Assembly: GCA_900757795.1 (NCBI GenBank)
Contig: CAAEPE010000044.1
Coordinates: 1-64,000, forward strand
Length of the DNA: 64,000 bases
Direction of reading: 5' to 3'
From: an uncultured Phascolarctobacterium sp.
GTDB lineage: Bacteria; Bacillota; Negativicutes; Acidaminococcales; Acidaminococcaceae
Shown: piece by piece, positions 23,998 through 33,400 of the stretch
Layout: each line of letters begins with the position of its first letter
How positions within the stretch are numbered: position 1 is the first letter of the stretch
Notes under the pieces: model-generated
Told to the model about the DNA's origin: nothing
Databases searched by the model: none
The model's input: only the letters and a program-made list of their open reading frames with translations
Made by a program: the position numbers and the translations under genes

Positions 23998-24729
23998 ATG
24001 TCTAAATTATATGTTGTGGGCTTAGGCCCTGGCGGTGTAGAGCAGATGACTAAAAGAGCTTATGACGCTCTGAAATCCTGTGATGTTATCGCCGGTTATC
24101 ATGTGTATGTTAATTTGATTAAAGATGATTTTGCCGAAAAGGAATTTCTTTCTACCGGTATGCGCAAAGAAGTTGACCGCTGCAAGCTGGCTTTGGATGA
24201 AGCCCTGAAAGGTAAAACCGTAGCCATGATTTCCAGCGGTGACGCCGGTGTTTACGGTATGGCAGGCATTATGTGCCAAGTTTGCAAGGAGCATCCTGAA
24301 ATTGACATTGAAGTTGTTCCCGGTATTACCGCTGCCTGCTCCGGCGCCGCTGTTTTAGGTGCGCCGCTGATCAGCGATTTCTGCTTAATTTCTTTGAGCG
24401 ACCTTCTGACTCCGTGGGAAAAAATTGCTAAGCGTTTGGACTGTGCTTCTAAAGCAGATTTTTGTATCTGCTTATATAATCCGTCCAGCTTTAAGCGTCA
24501 TGATTATCTGCAAAAGGCCTGCGATATTATGCTGCAAAACCAACCGGGCACTATTCCCGCGGGTATCGTGCGCAATATCGGCCGCGAAGGTCAGGAGTAC
24601 GAACTGACCACCTTGGCAGAGCTGCGCAATAAAGAAGTAGATATGTTTTCTACCGTTATTATCGGCAATACCCAAACCGAAGTTATTAACGGCCGTTTGG
24701 TAACTCCGCGCGGTTATAAGCTGGTATGA
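23998..24729 (+). CDS. cbiH: Cobalt-factor III C17-methyltransferase CbiH
   Basis: A 243-residue tetrapyrrole methylase that methylates C17 and contracts the ring. The start at 23998 gives MSKLYVVGLGPGGVEQMTKR with TAGGAGG at a good distance; the in-frame ATG at 23992 would sit on the ribosome-binding site. VIAGYHVYVNLIKD, MISSGDAGVYGMAG, the VPGITAACSGAA segment and ICLYNPSSFKR are the usual CbiH/CobJ motifs. The stop overlaps cbiJ (ATGA). Confidence 0.94.
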   Translation: MSKLYVVGLGPGGVEQMTKRAYDALKSCDVIAGYHVYVNLIKDDFAEKEFLSTGMRKEVDRCKLALDEALKGKTVAMISSGDAGVYGMAGIMCQVCKEHPEIDIEVVPGITAACSGAAVLGAPLISDFCLISLSDLLTPWEKIAKRLDCASKADFCICLYNPSSFKRHDYLQKACDIMLQNQPGTIPAGIVRNIGREGQEYELTTLAELRNKEVDMFSTVIIGNTQTEVINGRLVTPRGYKLV

Positions 24730-25481
24730 AACCGGTAATTTGGCTTATCGGCGGTACCAGTGAAGGCCGCCGCCTGGTGCAGGAGCTGGCCGCTTTGCCG
24801 GTACAGCTTTTTGTAAGCGTGGCTACCGATTACGGCGCGTCTTTAATTGAACCTCACCCTAATACTACGGTGATGGCGCAGCGCATGGATTTGTCTGCCA
24901 TGAAAAAATTTCTGCAAGAGCAGCAGCCGGATTATGTTATTGACGCTACCCATCCTTATGCTACCGTGGTAACGGCTACAGTGCAGCAGGCTTGTCGGGA
25001 AGAAAATTGTGCTTATCTGCGTTTGGTAAGACCGCAGGGAAATGCCGGCGATTATATTACGGTTCATGATTTTGCCGAAGCAGTGGAACTGTTAAACCAT
25101 TTGGAAGGCAATATCTTTTTAACCACCGGCAGCAAAAATCTGCCCGATTTTACAGGCGTGCATGATTTCCGAGAGCGTATTGCTTTAAGAATTCTGCCTA
25201 TGGAAAGCAGTCTGCAAAGCGCGTTAAAGCTGGGGTATAAGCCTGCTAATATTGTGTGTATGCAGGGGCCTTTTGCTAAGGATTTAAACGTTGCCATGCT
25301 GAAAAAATTTGCCAGCAAATATATGGTGACGAAGGATTCCGGTCAGGCAGGCGGCTTTGAGGAAAAAGTGGAGGCGGCTGCGGAAGCAGGAGCCAAGCTG
25401 ATTGTTATCGGCCGCGCTGCGGAAGAAAGCGGTTCCGGTTTGGAAGAAATTCTTACGCTGCTGCGCAAAAAATATCAATAA
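24726..25481 (+). CDS. cbiJ: Cobalt-precorrin-6A reductase CbiJ
   Basis: A 251-residue reductase of the CbiJ/CobK family, reducing the corrin macrocycle with a nicotinamide cofactor. The Rossmann start VIWLIGGTSEGRRLVQEL, VIDATHPYATVVT, FLTTGSKNLPDF, MQGPFAKDLN and VTKDSGQAGGFEEKVEAA are all classical. It overlaps cbiH by ATGA. Normal length. Confidence 0.94.
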   Translation: MKPVIWLIGGTSEGRRLVQELAALPVQLFVSVATDYGASLIEPHPNTTVMAQRMDLSAMKKFLQEQQPDYVIDATHPYATVVTATVQQACREENCAYLRLVRPQGNAGDYITVHDFAEAVELLNHLEGNIFLTTGSKNLPDFTGVHDFRERIALRILPMESSLQSALKLGYKPANIVCMQGPFAKDLNVAMLKKFASKYMVTKDSGQAGGFEEKVEAAAEAGAKLIVIGRAAEESGSGLEEILTLLRKKYQ

Positions 25482-25514
25482 ATGTAAATGTTTCAATAAA
25501 TAAGGAGGCGCGGG

Positions 25515-26729
25515 ATGTTAAAGGTTAATATCATCGGCATCGGACCCGGCAATCCGGAATTGCTTACCGGTGCGGCGCGTCAGGCTATCGCCAGGAGCAG
25601 TATTCTCATTGGCGATAAAAGAATGCTTTCTGCTTTTGCGGAAAACAATAAAAAAATATACGATACCATCAAAACCTCAGAAATTGCAGCTATTGCGGCA
25701 GAAGCCGACCCTGCACAGGACGAGCTGGCGGTGTTAGTTTCTGGTGACGTTGGCTTTTTCAGCCTTGCCAAAACAATCAGCGGCAAGCTGCCTAACTGCG
25801 AATGCAAACGTTATGTCGGCATCAGCAGTTTAGTATATTTTGCCGGACAGCTGGCTATGTCCTGGGATGATGCCAAAATTGTCAGTATGCACGGCAGACA
25901 GCAGAATTTAATCGCGGCTGTGGCGCATAACCGTAAAGTATTTTCTTTGACCGGCGGCGACAATTCTCCGCAAAAATTATGTGCAGAGCTATGCCGTCAC
26001 GGCTTAGAGCAAGTACAGGTGTATGTGGGTGAAAATCTCAGCTATCCTGAAGAAAAGATTACCGGCGGTACGGCGGCGGAAATCAGCACAATGGTATTTC
26101 CGTCCTTATCCGTGATGATGGTTATCAACGAAAATGCTGTAAGCCTTGCTCCTGCGGTGCACGGACTGGCTGACGATTTATTTATGCGCAGCAAGGTGCC
26201 CATGACTAAGCAGGAAGTGCGCAGCGTATCCATGTCCAAGCTTGCTCCGAAGGCAACGGATTTAATTTATGATATTGGTGCCGGTACGGGCTCTTGCTCT
26301 ATTGAACTGGCGCTGCTGGCAAAGCAAGGCAGGGTATGGGCTTTTGAGCGCAATCCTGTGGCTGTAGAGCTGCTTGGAAAAAATAGAGAGCTTTTTGGCG
26401 TAGAAAATTTAGAAATTGTGGCAGGCGAAGCCTTAGAAAATATTAAGGAAATGCCTGCTCCGGATTGTGTTTTTGTCGGTGGAAGCGGCGGCGATTTATG
26501 CCAAATGTTGGATGTGATTTACGCTAAAAACAGTAAATGCCGCATAGTGATTAACGCCATTACTGTGGAAACACTGGCGGAGGTTGCTGCTTATTACAAA
26601 CAGCATACAGATTATTCTTTAGAAATAGTCAATGTTTTTGTAGCCCGCGGCAAGCATCTGGGCAATTATAATTTGATGATGGCGCAAAATCCCGTTTATG
26701 TAATGACTGCTGTAAAAAAGGAAGATTAA
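25515..26729 (+). CDS. cbiET: Bifunctional cobalt-precorrin-7 C5-methyltransferase / precorrin-8-forming C15-methyltransferase (CbiE-CbiT fusion)
   Basis: A 404-residue fusion. Residues 1 to about 205 form the CbiE tetrapyrrole methylase (VNIIGIGPGNPELLTGAA, LVSGDVGFFSLAK, YVGISSLVYFAGQL). Residues about 210-404 form the CbiT class I methyltransferase (TKQEVRSVSMSKLAPK, then DIGAGTGSCSIELALL for SAM binding, and FVGGSGGDLCQML). Together they methylate C5 and C15 and decarboxylate the C12 acetate. AAGGAGGCGC precedes the ATG. The fused form corresponds to CobL of the aerobic route and is common in Firmicutes. Confidence 0.94.
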   Translation: MLKVNIIGIGPGNPELLTGAARQAIARSSILIGDKRMLSAFAENNKKIYDTIKTSEIAAIAAEADPAQDELAVLVSGDVGFFSLAKTISGKLPNCECKRYVGISSLVYFAGQLAMSWDDAKIVSMHGRQQNLIAAVAHNRKVFSLTGGDNSPQKLCAELCRHGLEQVQVYVGENLSYPEEKITGGTAAEISTMVFPSLSVMMVINENAVSLAPAVHGLADDLFMRSKVPMTKQEVRSVSMSKLAPKATDLIYDIGAGTGSCSIELALLAKQGRVWAFERNPVAVELLGKNRELFGVENLEIVAGEALENIKEMPAPDCVFVGGSGGDLCQMLDVIYAKNSKCRIVINAITVETLAEVAAYYKQHTDYSLEIVNVFVARGKHLGNYNLMMAQNPVYVMTAVKKED

Positions 26730-26730
26730 C

Positions 26731-28107
26731 ATGGCTGAAATGAAACTGCCTCGTTTTATGATAAGTGCGCCCGGCAGCGGCACGGGCAAAACAACCTTAG
26801 TTTGCGGCTTGCTCAAAGCGCTGATGAATAAGGGGTTGTCCGTAGCTGCGTTTAAATCCGGGCCGGACTATATTGATCCAATGTTCCATTCCCGCGTTAT
26901 TGGCGCAAAATCCCGCAATCTTGATTTGTTTATGCTGGGAAAGGAAACGGCGCGTATGCTGGCGGCAAAAAATTCCCGTCAGGCTGATGTTGCCGTTTTT
27001 GAGGGTGCTATGGGATTTTATGACGGCATGGGAACTACGACGGAAGCCAGTGCTTATGAACTGGCGTGCACTTGTGATGTGCCGGTAGTTTTAGTTGTCA
27101 ACGGCAAAGGAGCGGCTTTGTCCGTTGCTGCAATGATTAAAGGCTTTAAGGATTTTCGCAGTGACAGCCATATTGTAGGCGCAATTTTGAACAATGTAAA
27201 TCCTATGAGCTATATGTTTTACAAATCTGTTATTGAGCAGGAAGCAGGCGTTAAGCTGTTAGGCTATTTTCCTGTAATGCAGGACTGTAATTTTGAAAGT
27301 CGTCATTTAGGCTTAGTTACCGCGGAAGAAATTGGCGATTTACAGCAGATTGTGGATAGACTTGCTGAGCAGGCTGCTAAATCTATTGATTTAGACGCTT
27401 TGCTGGAACTTGCCAAGCAGGCTGCTCCTTTGGAATATACGCCGGTGTGCCTTGAACCGGTGGGTAAAGCCAGAGTGGCGGTGGCGCAGGATAAAGCGTT
27501 TTGTTTCTATTATCAGGACGCTTTAGATTTGCTGTGCGAGCTTGGTGCGGAATTGGTACCTTTCAGTCCCGTTAACGATGCTCATTTGCCGCAGGATTGC
27601 AGCGGTATAATTTTGGGTGGCGGTTATCCGGAGCTTTATGCCGAGCAATTAACAGATAATTTTACCATGCGTCAGGATATAAAGGCTGCCATTGACGGCG
27701 GTATGCCTTGCTTTGCAGAATGCGGCGGTTTTATGTATCTGCTGGAGCGTTATCGCGAGGGCGATAAAACTTTCGACTGGGTAGGAGCAATTGCCGGGGA
27801 AACTGCTATGACGAAAAAGCTTACGCGTTTTGGTTATGTGCATTTAACTGCGCAGGAAAATAATGTGCTGTGCAATGCCGGTGGTGAAATAAATGGGCAC
27901 GAGTTCCATTATTCCGACAGTACCAATAACGGACGCAGCTTTATGGCTGCCAAAGCCAGCGGGCGCGGCTCTTGGGAATGTGCAGTGGCTAATAATACCA
28001 TGTATGCAGGTTATCCGCATATTCATCTGTGGGGCAATATGGAATTTGCCCGCAGCTTTATGCAGCATTGCTGTGAATATGCTGCTCAAAATACCAAGAA
28101 GCAGTAA
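26731..28107 (+). CDS. cbiA: Cobyrinate a,c-diamide synthase CbiA
   Basis: A 458-residue glutamine-dependent amidase converting cobyrinate to its a,c-diamide with ATP. An N-terminal P-loop domain (ISAPGSGTGKTTLVCGLL, GPDYIDPMFHS, FEGAMGFYDG) is followed by a class I glutamine amidotransferase domain with GGGYPELYAEQL and the nucleophile loop CFAECGGFMYL, and a C-terminal GHEFHYS and HIHLWGN. Starts 1 nt after cbiET. This is CbiA rather than CbiP, judging by the GPDYIDP motif. Confidence 0.95.
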   Translation: MAEMKLPRFMISAPGSGTGKTTLVCGLLKALMNKGLSVAAFKSGPDYIDPMFHSRVIGAKSRNLDLFMLGKETARMLAAKNSRQADVAVFEGAMGFYDGMGTTTEASAYELACTCDVPVVLVVNGKGAALSVAAMIKGFKDFRSDSHIVGAILNNVNPMSYMFYKSVIEQEAGVKLLGYFPVMQDCNFESRHLGLVTAEEIGDLQQIVDRLAEQAAKSIDLDALLELAKQAAPLEYTPVCLEPVGKARVAVAQDKAFCFYYQDALDLLCELGAELVPFSPVNDAHLPQDCSGIILGGGYPELYAEQLTDNFTMRQDIKAAIDGGMPCFAECGGFMYLLERYREGDKTFDWVGAIAGETAMTKKLTRFGYVHLTAQENNVLCNAGGEINGHEFHYSDSTNNGRSFMAAKASGRGSWECAVANNTMYAGYPHIHLWGNMEFARSFMQHCCEYAAQNTKKQ

Positions 28108-28124
28108 TAAAAGGGGATAGCGAT

Positions 28125-29099
28125 ATGCTGCATTTGGCCGCTATTATAGCGGGTTTTATCTTAGATTTAATATTTGGCGATCCGCATTGGCTGCCGCATC
28201 CAATTTGCCTGATTGGCAATTTGATTGGCTGGCTGGATAAAAATCTGCGCGCGTTGTTGGCGGCTAACAAAACAGCCTTGTTGTGCGGCGGCGCTTTCAT
28301 GGTGCTGATTGTGGTAGGCGTGTCTTTTACCATACCATTAGTAATTTTGAATTTGGTAGGCGGCATAAGCCCGTGGCTGGCGTTTGCTGTAGAAACTATT
28401 ATGTGCTACCAAATTTTCGCCACCAAATGCCTGCGTGATGAAAGCATGAAGGTTTATGATGCTTTGGCGAAAGATGATTTGGCTGATGCCAGAGTAAAGC
28501 TGTCATGGATTGTAGGCCGTGATACTAAAAATCTTGATGCCGAGGAAGTCATTAAGGGCGCTGTGGAAACCGTAGCCGAAAATACAGCTGACGGTATTAT
28601 TGCTCCTATGTTGTATATGTTTATCGGCGGAGCGCCGTTGGCGTTTCTCTATAAAGGTATTAATACTATGGATTCTATGGTAGGATACAAAAACGATAAA
28701 TATTTATATTTTGGGCGCTGTGCGGCGAAGCTTGATGATTTAGCTAATCTTATTCCTGCGCGTATCACCGGCTTAGCCATGATTATGGCAGCATATTTTG
28801 TGAATTTGGATGCTAAGAACGCTTGGAAAATTTTCTGGCGCGATCGTTATAATCATTTAAGCCCCAATTCTGCCATGACCGAATCTGTAACGGCAGGCGC
28901 GTTAAATATCCAACTGGGCGGCGACCATTTTTACTTTGGCAAGCTGGTGCACAAGGACACTATCGGTGATAATATCCGCCTGGTCTGCGCGGATGATATT
29001 GTCAAGACTAACAAGCTGCTGTATATGACGGCAGTGCTGTGTCTTTTGTTATTTACTTTAGTTTATCTAATTACCTTGCTTAATTTTGTGATTGATTAA
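28125..29099 (+). CDS. cbiB: Adenosylcobinamide-phosphate synthase CbiB
   Basis: A 324-residue integral membrane protein that attaches aminopropanol (phosphate) to adenosylcobyric acid. Family motifs: DLIFGDPHWLPHPICLIGN, LSWIVGRDTKNLD, AVETVAENTADGIIAPM, YKGINTMDSMVGYKN and HLSPNSAMTES. About five membrane helices. It ends 10 nt before the CobD-like gene, which makes the aminopropanol phosphate donor, so the two act in sequence. Confidence 0.95.
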   Translation: MLHLAAIIAGFILDLIFGDPHWLPHPICLIGNLIGWLDKNLRALLAANKTALLCGGAFMVLIVVGVSFTIPLVILNLVGGISPWLAFAVETIMCYQIFATKCLRDESMKVYDALAKDDLADARVKLSWIVGRDTKNLDAEEVIKGAVETVAENTADGIIAPMLYMFIGGAPLAFLYKGINTMDSMVGYKNDKYLYFGRCAAKLDDLANLIPARITGLAMIMAAYFVNLDAKNAWKIFWRDRYNHLSPNSAMTESVTAGALNIQLGGDHFYFGKLVHKDTIGDNIRLVCADDIVKTNKLLYMTAVLCLLLFTLVYLITLLNFVID

Positions 29100-29109
29100 G
29101 GGTGGAAAA

Positions 29110-30198
29110 ATGTACAAATATGAGCATGGCGGCGATATTTACACAGAAAAAACAACTGCTGACGGCAGAAGCTTTGTGGATTTTTCCGCTAATATAAATC
29201 CTCTTGGCTTACCGCTGGGAGTAAAAGCAGCAATTAAAGCCGCTTTAAAAAAATGTATAAATTATCCCGATCCTTTTTGCCGCGAGCTGACTAGTGCAGC
29301 GGCAGAGTTTTTGCAAGTAAAGTCGGAGTATCTTTTCTTTGGCAACGGCGCTGCCGATGTGCTGTTTCGTTTAGCCTTAGCCTTGAAGCCTAAACGTGCT
29401 CTGCTGTTGGCGCCGACCTTTGCCGATTACGAAAAGGCGCTGCAATCGGTGGACTGCTCTGTAAAATATTATGCCTTGCAGGAAAGCGAAGGCTTTGTGA
29501 CAGGAAAGGATATCGTGGGAAAAATAACTGCCAGAACCGATATCGTAGTTATCTGCAATCCTAATAATCCCACAGGACAGCTTACTAATCGCTTGCTGCT
29601 GGAGCGTATTCTGCAAAGATGCCGTATGGTGGGAGCAAAGCTTTTGGTTGACGAATGCTTTATGGATTTTGTGGACGCAGACAAAGCCTTTAGTATGCGT
29701 GATTTGCTGGAGCAATATCCGGAGCTGATTATTTTAAAGGCTTTTACCAAAACCTTTGCCATGCCGGGTATCCGTTTAGGCTATTGTCTTTGCTCTGACG
29801 ACGCGTTGCATAATAGGCTGCACCAATGCGGTCAGGACTGGAGCGTTTCTGTTTTGGCGCAGGAGGCCGGTATCGCCGCTTTGCAGGAGCAGCAATATCT
29901 CCATGAATCCTTTATGCTGATTCAAGAGGAGCGCCACTATTTGATGACGCAGCTGACGAACCTGGGAGCTAAGGTTTATGGCTCCGAAGCAAATTATATT
30001 TTCTTTTATCTGCCCAAACCTGCTGATTTAGTTGAACTTTTGCATAAGCAGGGCTATTTAATTCGTTCCTGTGCTAATTATCATAATCTTGGCGCAGGCT
30101 ACTATCGGGTTGCGGTGAGAACGAGAGTGCTGAACCGCGGCTTAATCAAAGCTATTAAGGAAGCAAAAAAATATGCGCTCTTTACTGATTTTAATTGA
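29110..30198 (+). CDS. cobD: Threonine-phosphate decarboxylase-like PLP enzyme CobD
   Basis: A 362-residue fold-type I PLP enzyme of the CobD/HisC group. The ATG at 29110 has GGTGG before it; an upstream TTG (29092) is less likely. It opens with the CobD-like HGGDIYTEK and FVDFSANINPLGLP, has PNNPTGQL, VDECFMDF, the PLP-lysine motif KAFTKTFAMPGIRLGY, and ends with the substrate-binding arginine region YRVAVRTR. CobD makes (R)-1-amino-2-propanol phosphate from L-threonine phosphate for CbiB. A histidinol-phosphate transaminase is the alternative, made unlikely by the operon position. Confidence 0.9.
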   Translation: MYKYEHGGDIYTEKTTADGRSFVDFSANINPLGLPLGVKAAIKAALKKCINYPDPFCRELTSAAAEFLQVKSEYLFFGNGAADVLFRLALALKPKRALLLAPTFADYEKALQSVDCSVKYYALQESEGFVTGKDIVGKITARTDIVVICNPNNPTGQLTNRLLLERILQRCRMVGAKLLVDECFMDFVDADKAFSMRDLLEQYPELIILKAFTKTFAMPGIRLGYCLCSDDALHNRLHQCGQDWSVSVLAQEAGIAALQEQQYLHESFMLIQEERHYLMTQLTNLGAKVYGSEANYIFFYLPKPADLVELLHKQGYLIRSCANYHNLGAGYYRVAVRTRVLNRGLIKAIKEAKKYALFTDFN

Positions 30199-31300
30199 CG
30201 GACTGGGGGACGACCAAATTCCTGCCTGGCAGGGAAAAACTCCCTATGAAGCAGCTGCGCATCCTGCCATGGATAAGCTGGCGGCTTCGGGAGCTTTAGG
30301 CTACCTCAGCATATGTGAACATGATATTGTACCTGAAAGCTGCAGCTGTATTCTGCGGCTTTTGGGAGCAGATAAAAAGGATATTCCGCAGAACAGAGCT
30401 TATTTAGAGCTTTTGGCCCATGACAGGGATATTTCCGAATACGAAATGGTGCTGCGCTGCAATTTAGCTGCTGTTGATGCTTCAGGCCGTTTGGCTGCTT
30501 TTAACGGCTTTGGTTTGACTGCGGGCGAGATGCAGGCTGCGGCTTCCGCTTGTGACTCCGTGCTGAAAGACATTGAATTTATTCATCTGTCGGAATACCG
30601 CAATCTGCTGATAATGAATAAAGAAGCGGCAGTTTTAGGCTGCGCTGTGCCTCCGCCTCACGAAAGCGTAGGCCAGAGCGTAACTGCGCTGCTTGCTCCT
30701 TTGCGGCAGCAGTCGCTTTCTATCAGCTATTTTCTTAACGAAACCAACAAGCGTCTGGCAAAATTTGCCCACGACGGTTTGCATTATATACTTTATCCCT
30801 GGGGACCTTCGGCGCGTCAGGTACTGCCTGCTTTTACCGATATGCACGGTATTAAGGGCGGCGCAGTCTGCAAGGCGGAGATAGTGGTCGGTATTGCCAG
30901 AGCTTTAGGCATGGAGGTTTGCGTTCCGCCTACTGCTACCGGTGATATTGATACGGATATTGCGGCTAAGCTGGAAGGTGTCTTAGCTATACTGGAGCAT
31001 AATGATTTTGTTATTGCTCATTTTAACGGTTCTGATGAAGCTGCCCACAGATATGATTTTGCGGCGAAAGCAGCTTTCATTACAAAAATAGACCAAGAAT
31101 TTTTGCAGCCTTTAAGTCAACGGTTTACCGAGCCGCTCAAGATTGTCGTCTGCGGCGACCATGTGACCAGTTCCGTAACAGGCAAGCATGGCAGCGGTTG
31201 TACGCCGGTTGCGGCCGGTTTTATCAATACTGCCGGACGGCGGCTGCAATTAAATAGTTATCACCGGATAATAGACTTTTTGATGAAAGAGAGTGATTGA
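30173..31300 (+). CDS. ApgM-like alkaline-phosphatase-superfamily protein in the cobalamin operon
   Basis: A 375-residue protein related to archaeal-type cofactor-independent phosphoglycerate mutase (ApgM). It has LILIDGLGDDQIPAWQGKTPYEAA at the N-terminus (metal-binding DG and GKTPxEAA), NGSDEAAHRYD, KIVVCGDHVTSS and KHGSGCTPV, which carry the usual metal-binding His/Asp residues. It overlaps cobD by 26 nt and is followed at once by cbiP, so a role in the nucleotide-loop or aminopropanol branch is likely. No alpha-ribazole phosphatase (CobC) or threonine kinase (PduX) gene is visible, and a phosphatase or phosphotransferase of this superfamily could fill one of those gaps. That is inference. 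Confidence 0.75.
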   Translation: MRSLLILIDGLGDDQIPAWQGKTPYEAAAHPAMDKLAASGALGYLSICEHDIVPESCSCILRLLGADKKDIPQNRAYLELLAHDRDISEYEMVLRCNLAAVDASGRLAAFNGFGLTAGEMQAAASACDSVLKDIEFIHLSEYRNLLIMNKEAAVLGCAVPPPHESVGQSVTALLAPLRQQSLSISYFLNETNKRLAKFAHDGLHYILYPWGPSARQVLPAFTDMHGIKGGAVCKAEIVVGIARALGMEVCVPPTATGDIDTDIAAKLEGVLAILEHNDFVIAHFNGSDEAAHRYDFAAKAAFITKIDQEFLQPLSQRFTEPLKIVVCGDHVTSSVTGKHGSGCTPVAAGFINTAGRRLQLNSYHRIIDFLMKESD

Positions 31301-31301
31301 A

Positions 31302-32822
31302 GTGGCAAAAGCGATAATGGTAGTTGGTACCATGTCTAACTCGGGAAAAAGCTTGCTGACGGCAGGCTTGTGCCGTGTTTTTAATCAGGATGGCTATAAG
31401 GTAGCTCCCTTCAAATCCCAAAATATGGCGCTTAATTCTTTTATTACCAAAGAGGGCGCAGAAATGGGACGTGCCCAGGTAGTACAGGCAGAGGCCGCTA
31501 ATATTGAACCTAGCGTACTGATGAATCCTATTCTGCTGAAACCGACCAGCGACAGCGGTTCTCAGGTTATTGTCAACGGCGAAGCTATCGGCACCATGAA
31601 GGCTGCCGAATATTATGCTATGAAGCATACGCTGCGTCCTAAAATTCAAGAAGCTTTTGATACGCTGGCTAGCCAATATGATATTATTTGTATCGAAGGC
31701 GCCGGCAGTCCTGCGGAAATCAACATCAAAAAGGATGATTTTGTGAATATGGGTATGGCCAAAATGGCTAATGCTCCCGTGCTGTTGGTGGCAGATATTG
31801 ACCGCGGCGGCGTTTTTGCCTCTATTTACGGCACCTTAATGCTGCTGGATGATGATGAACGCGCTATGGTAAAGGGCGTGGTTATCAATAAATTCCGCGG
31901 CGATGTGGAAATTTTGCGTCCCGGTCTGAAAATGATTGAGGAAAAAACAGGCGTGCCGGTTATAGGCGTGCTGCCCATGCTCAATGTAGATATCGAGGAC
32001 GAGGACAGCTTATCCGAGCGCATCAGCGGCCACAGTGAGGTAAATTTGGTTGATATTGCGGTAGTGCGCATTCCGCGTATGTCCAACTATACCGATTTCA
32101 ATGTATTTGAGCTTATTTCCGGCGTTTCTCTGCGCTATGTAAAGAGTGTGCGCGAGCTGGGAAATCCCGATATGATTATTATTCCCGGTACGAAAAATAC
32201 TATCGGCGATTTAAAATGGCTGCGTCAAAGCGGTATGGAAGCTGCTATTTTAAAGCAGTCTTCCAACGGTACGGTAATTTTCGGCGTCTGCGGCGGTTAT
32301 CAGATGTTAGGCAAAAATATTTCCGATCCCTATGGCGTAGAAGAGGGCGGTGATACTCCCGGTTTGGGGTTACTGAATGTAGAAACTTCTTTTATCGAGC
32401 ATAAGCGTACCATTCAAATGGAAGGACGCTTTGGCGAAGTAAAAGGTATTTTCTCTGCTCTTAGCGGGATGCCGCTCCATGGCTACGAAATCCATTCCGG
32501 CGTAACTACCTTTGACGAAAAGGAAGCCTTAACCTGTATTCGTCCTATTCACGAGGCAGGAGAAGAAATGGCAGAGGGCAGTCAAAATATTACCTATAAA
32601 ATGAGTGTTTACGGTACATATGTGCACGGTATTTTCGACGGCGACGGCATTGCCGCTAAAATCGTAGAAGCTTTGCTGGCTAAGAAAGGCCTGCACATGG
32701 AAGACGTCAAGACTATCAATTTTGACGATTATAAACGTCAGCAATATGACATTTTGGCTGACAGCGTTCGTAAAGAAATTGATATGAAGAAGGTTTACGA
32801 AATTTTGGAGGCAGGCGTTTAA
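31302..32822 (+). CDS. cbiP: Cobyric acid synthase CbiP/CobQ
   Basis: A protein of about 506 residues that amidates adenosylcobyrinate a,c-diamide at b, d, e and g. A GTG at 31302 gives the usual family start (M)AKAIMVVGTMSNSGKS; a GTG nine bases upstream is also possible. P-loop domain, then PFKSQNMALNSFIT, AGSPAEINIKKDDFVNMGMA and DIDRGGVFAS are classical. The C-terminal amidotransferase domain has VCGGYQMLGK with the nucleophile Cys, and GTYVHGIFD. It begins right at the end of the ApgM-like gene and abuts cobA. Confidence 0.95.
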   Translation: MAKAIMVVGTMSNSGKSLLTAGLCRVFNQDGYKVAPFKSQNMALNSFITKEGAEMGRAQVVQAEAANIEPSVLMNPILLKPTSDSGSQVIVNGEAIGTMKAAEYYAMKHTLRPKIQEAFDTLASQYDIICIEGAGSPAEINIKKDDFVNMGMAKMANAPVLLVADIDRGGVFASIYGTLMLLDDDERAMVKGVVINKFRGDVEILRPGLKMIEEKTGVPVIGVLPMLNVDIEDEDSLSERISGHSEVNLVDIAVVRIPRMSNYTDFNVFELISGVSLRYVKSVRELGNPDMIIIPGTKNTIGDLKWLRQSGMEAAILKQSSNGTVIFGVCGGYQMLGKNISDPYGVEEGGDTPGLGLLNVETSFIEHKRTIQMEGRFGEVKGIFSALSGMPLHGYEIHSGVTTFDEKEALTCIRPIHEAGEEMAEGSQNITYKMSVYGTYVHGIFDGDGIAAKIVEALLAKKGLHMEDVKTINFDDYKRQQYDILADSVRKEIDMKKVYEILEAGV

Positions 32823-33353
32823 ATGAAGGACGGCGGCTTGATTCATATTTACTGCGGCGATGGCAAAGGCAAAACAACAGCTGCTATCGGCTTGGCAGTA
32901 CGCTGCAGCGGTCATGGCAATCATGTGCTTTTAGTGCAGTTTTTAAAAAGCAGACCGACAGGTGAATTAACCAGCTTGGCTTTACTGCCTAATATCGAAA
33001 TTATGCGCGGTAAAGAAACTAAAAAATTCACTTTTCAAATGAATGCGGAAGAAAAGGCGCAGGTAAAAAGCGAGCATTTGGCTCTGTTTGATAAAGTTAA
33101 ACAAAAATGCTTCAATGAGCAAATTGATTTACTTATCTTAGATGAAGTTATCGGCGCCTGCAATACTGGTGTTTTTGATAAAGATATTTTAGTTGATTTC
33201 CTCAAGGCAAAGCCTGCCGAGTTAGAGGTTGTGCTGACAGGACGCAATCCTGCCGCAGAATTGGTCGAGTTGGCTGATTATGTTTCTGAAATCTGTAAGC
33301 GCAAGCATCCTTACGAAAAGGGTATTGCTGCCCGTACAGGTATTGAACGATAA
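32823..33353 (+). CDS. cobA: Cob(I)alamin/corrinoid adenosyltransferase, CobA/BtuR family
   Basis: A 176-residue ATP:corrinoid adenosyltransferase. The P-loop IHIYCGDGKGKTTAAIGLA at the N-terminus and ICKRKHPYEKGIAARTGIE at the C-terminus are BtuR/CobA hallmarks, as is LLILDEVIGA. It adds the 5'-deoxyadenosyl ligand. It starts directly after the cbiP stop. Confidence 0.95.
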   Translation: MKDGGLIHIYCGDGKGKTTAAIGLAVRCSGHGNHVLLVQFLKSRPTGELTSLALLPNIEIMRGKETKKFTFQMNAEEKAQVKSEHLALFDKVKQKCFNEQIDLLILDEVIGACNTGVFDKDILVDFLKAKPAELEVVLTGRNPAAELVELADYVSEICKRKHPYEKGIAARTGIER

Positions 33354-33400
33354 ACATAATTTCTATTGCCTAAAGTGGAATATGAAAGGTAGTGTAAAAA

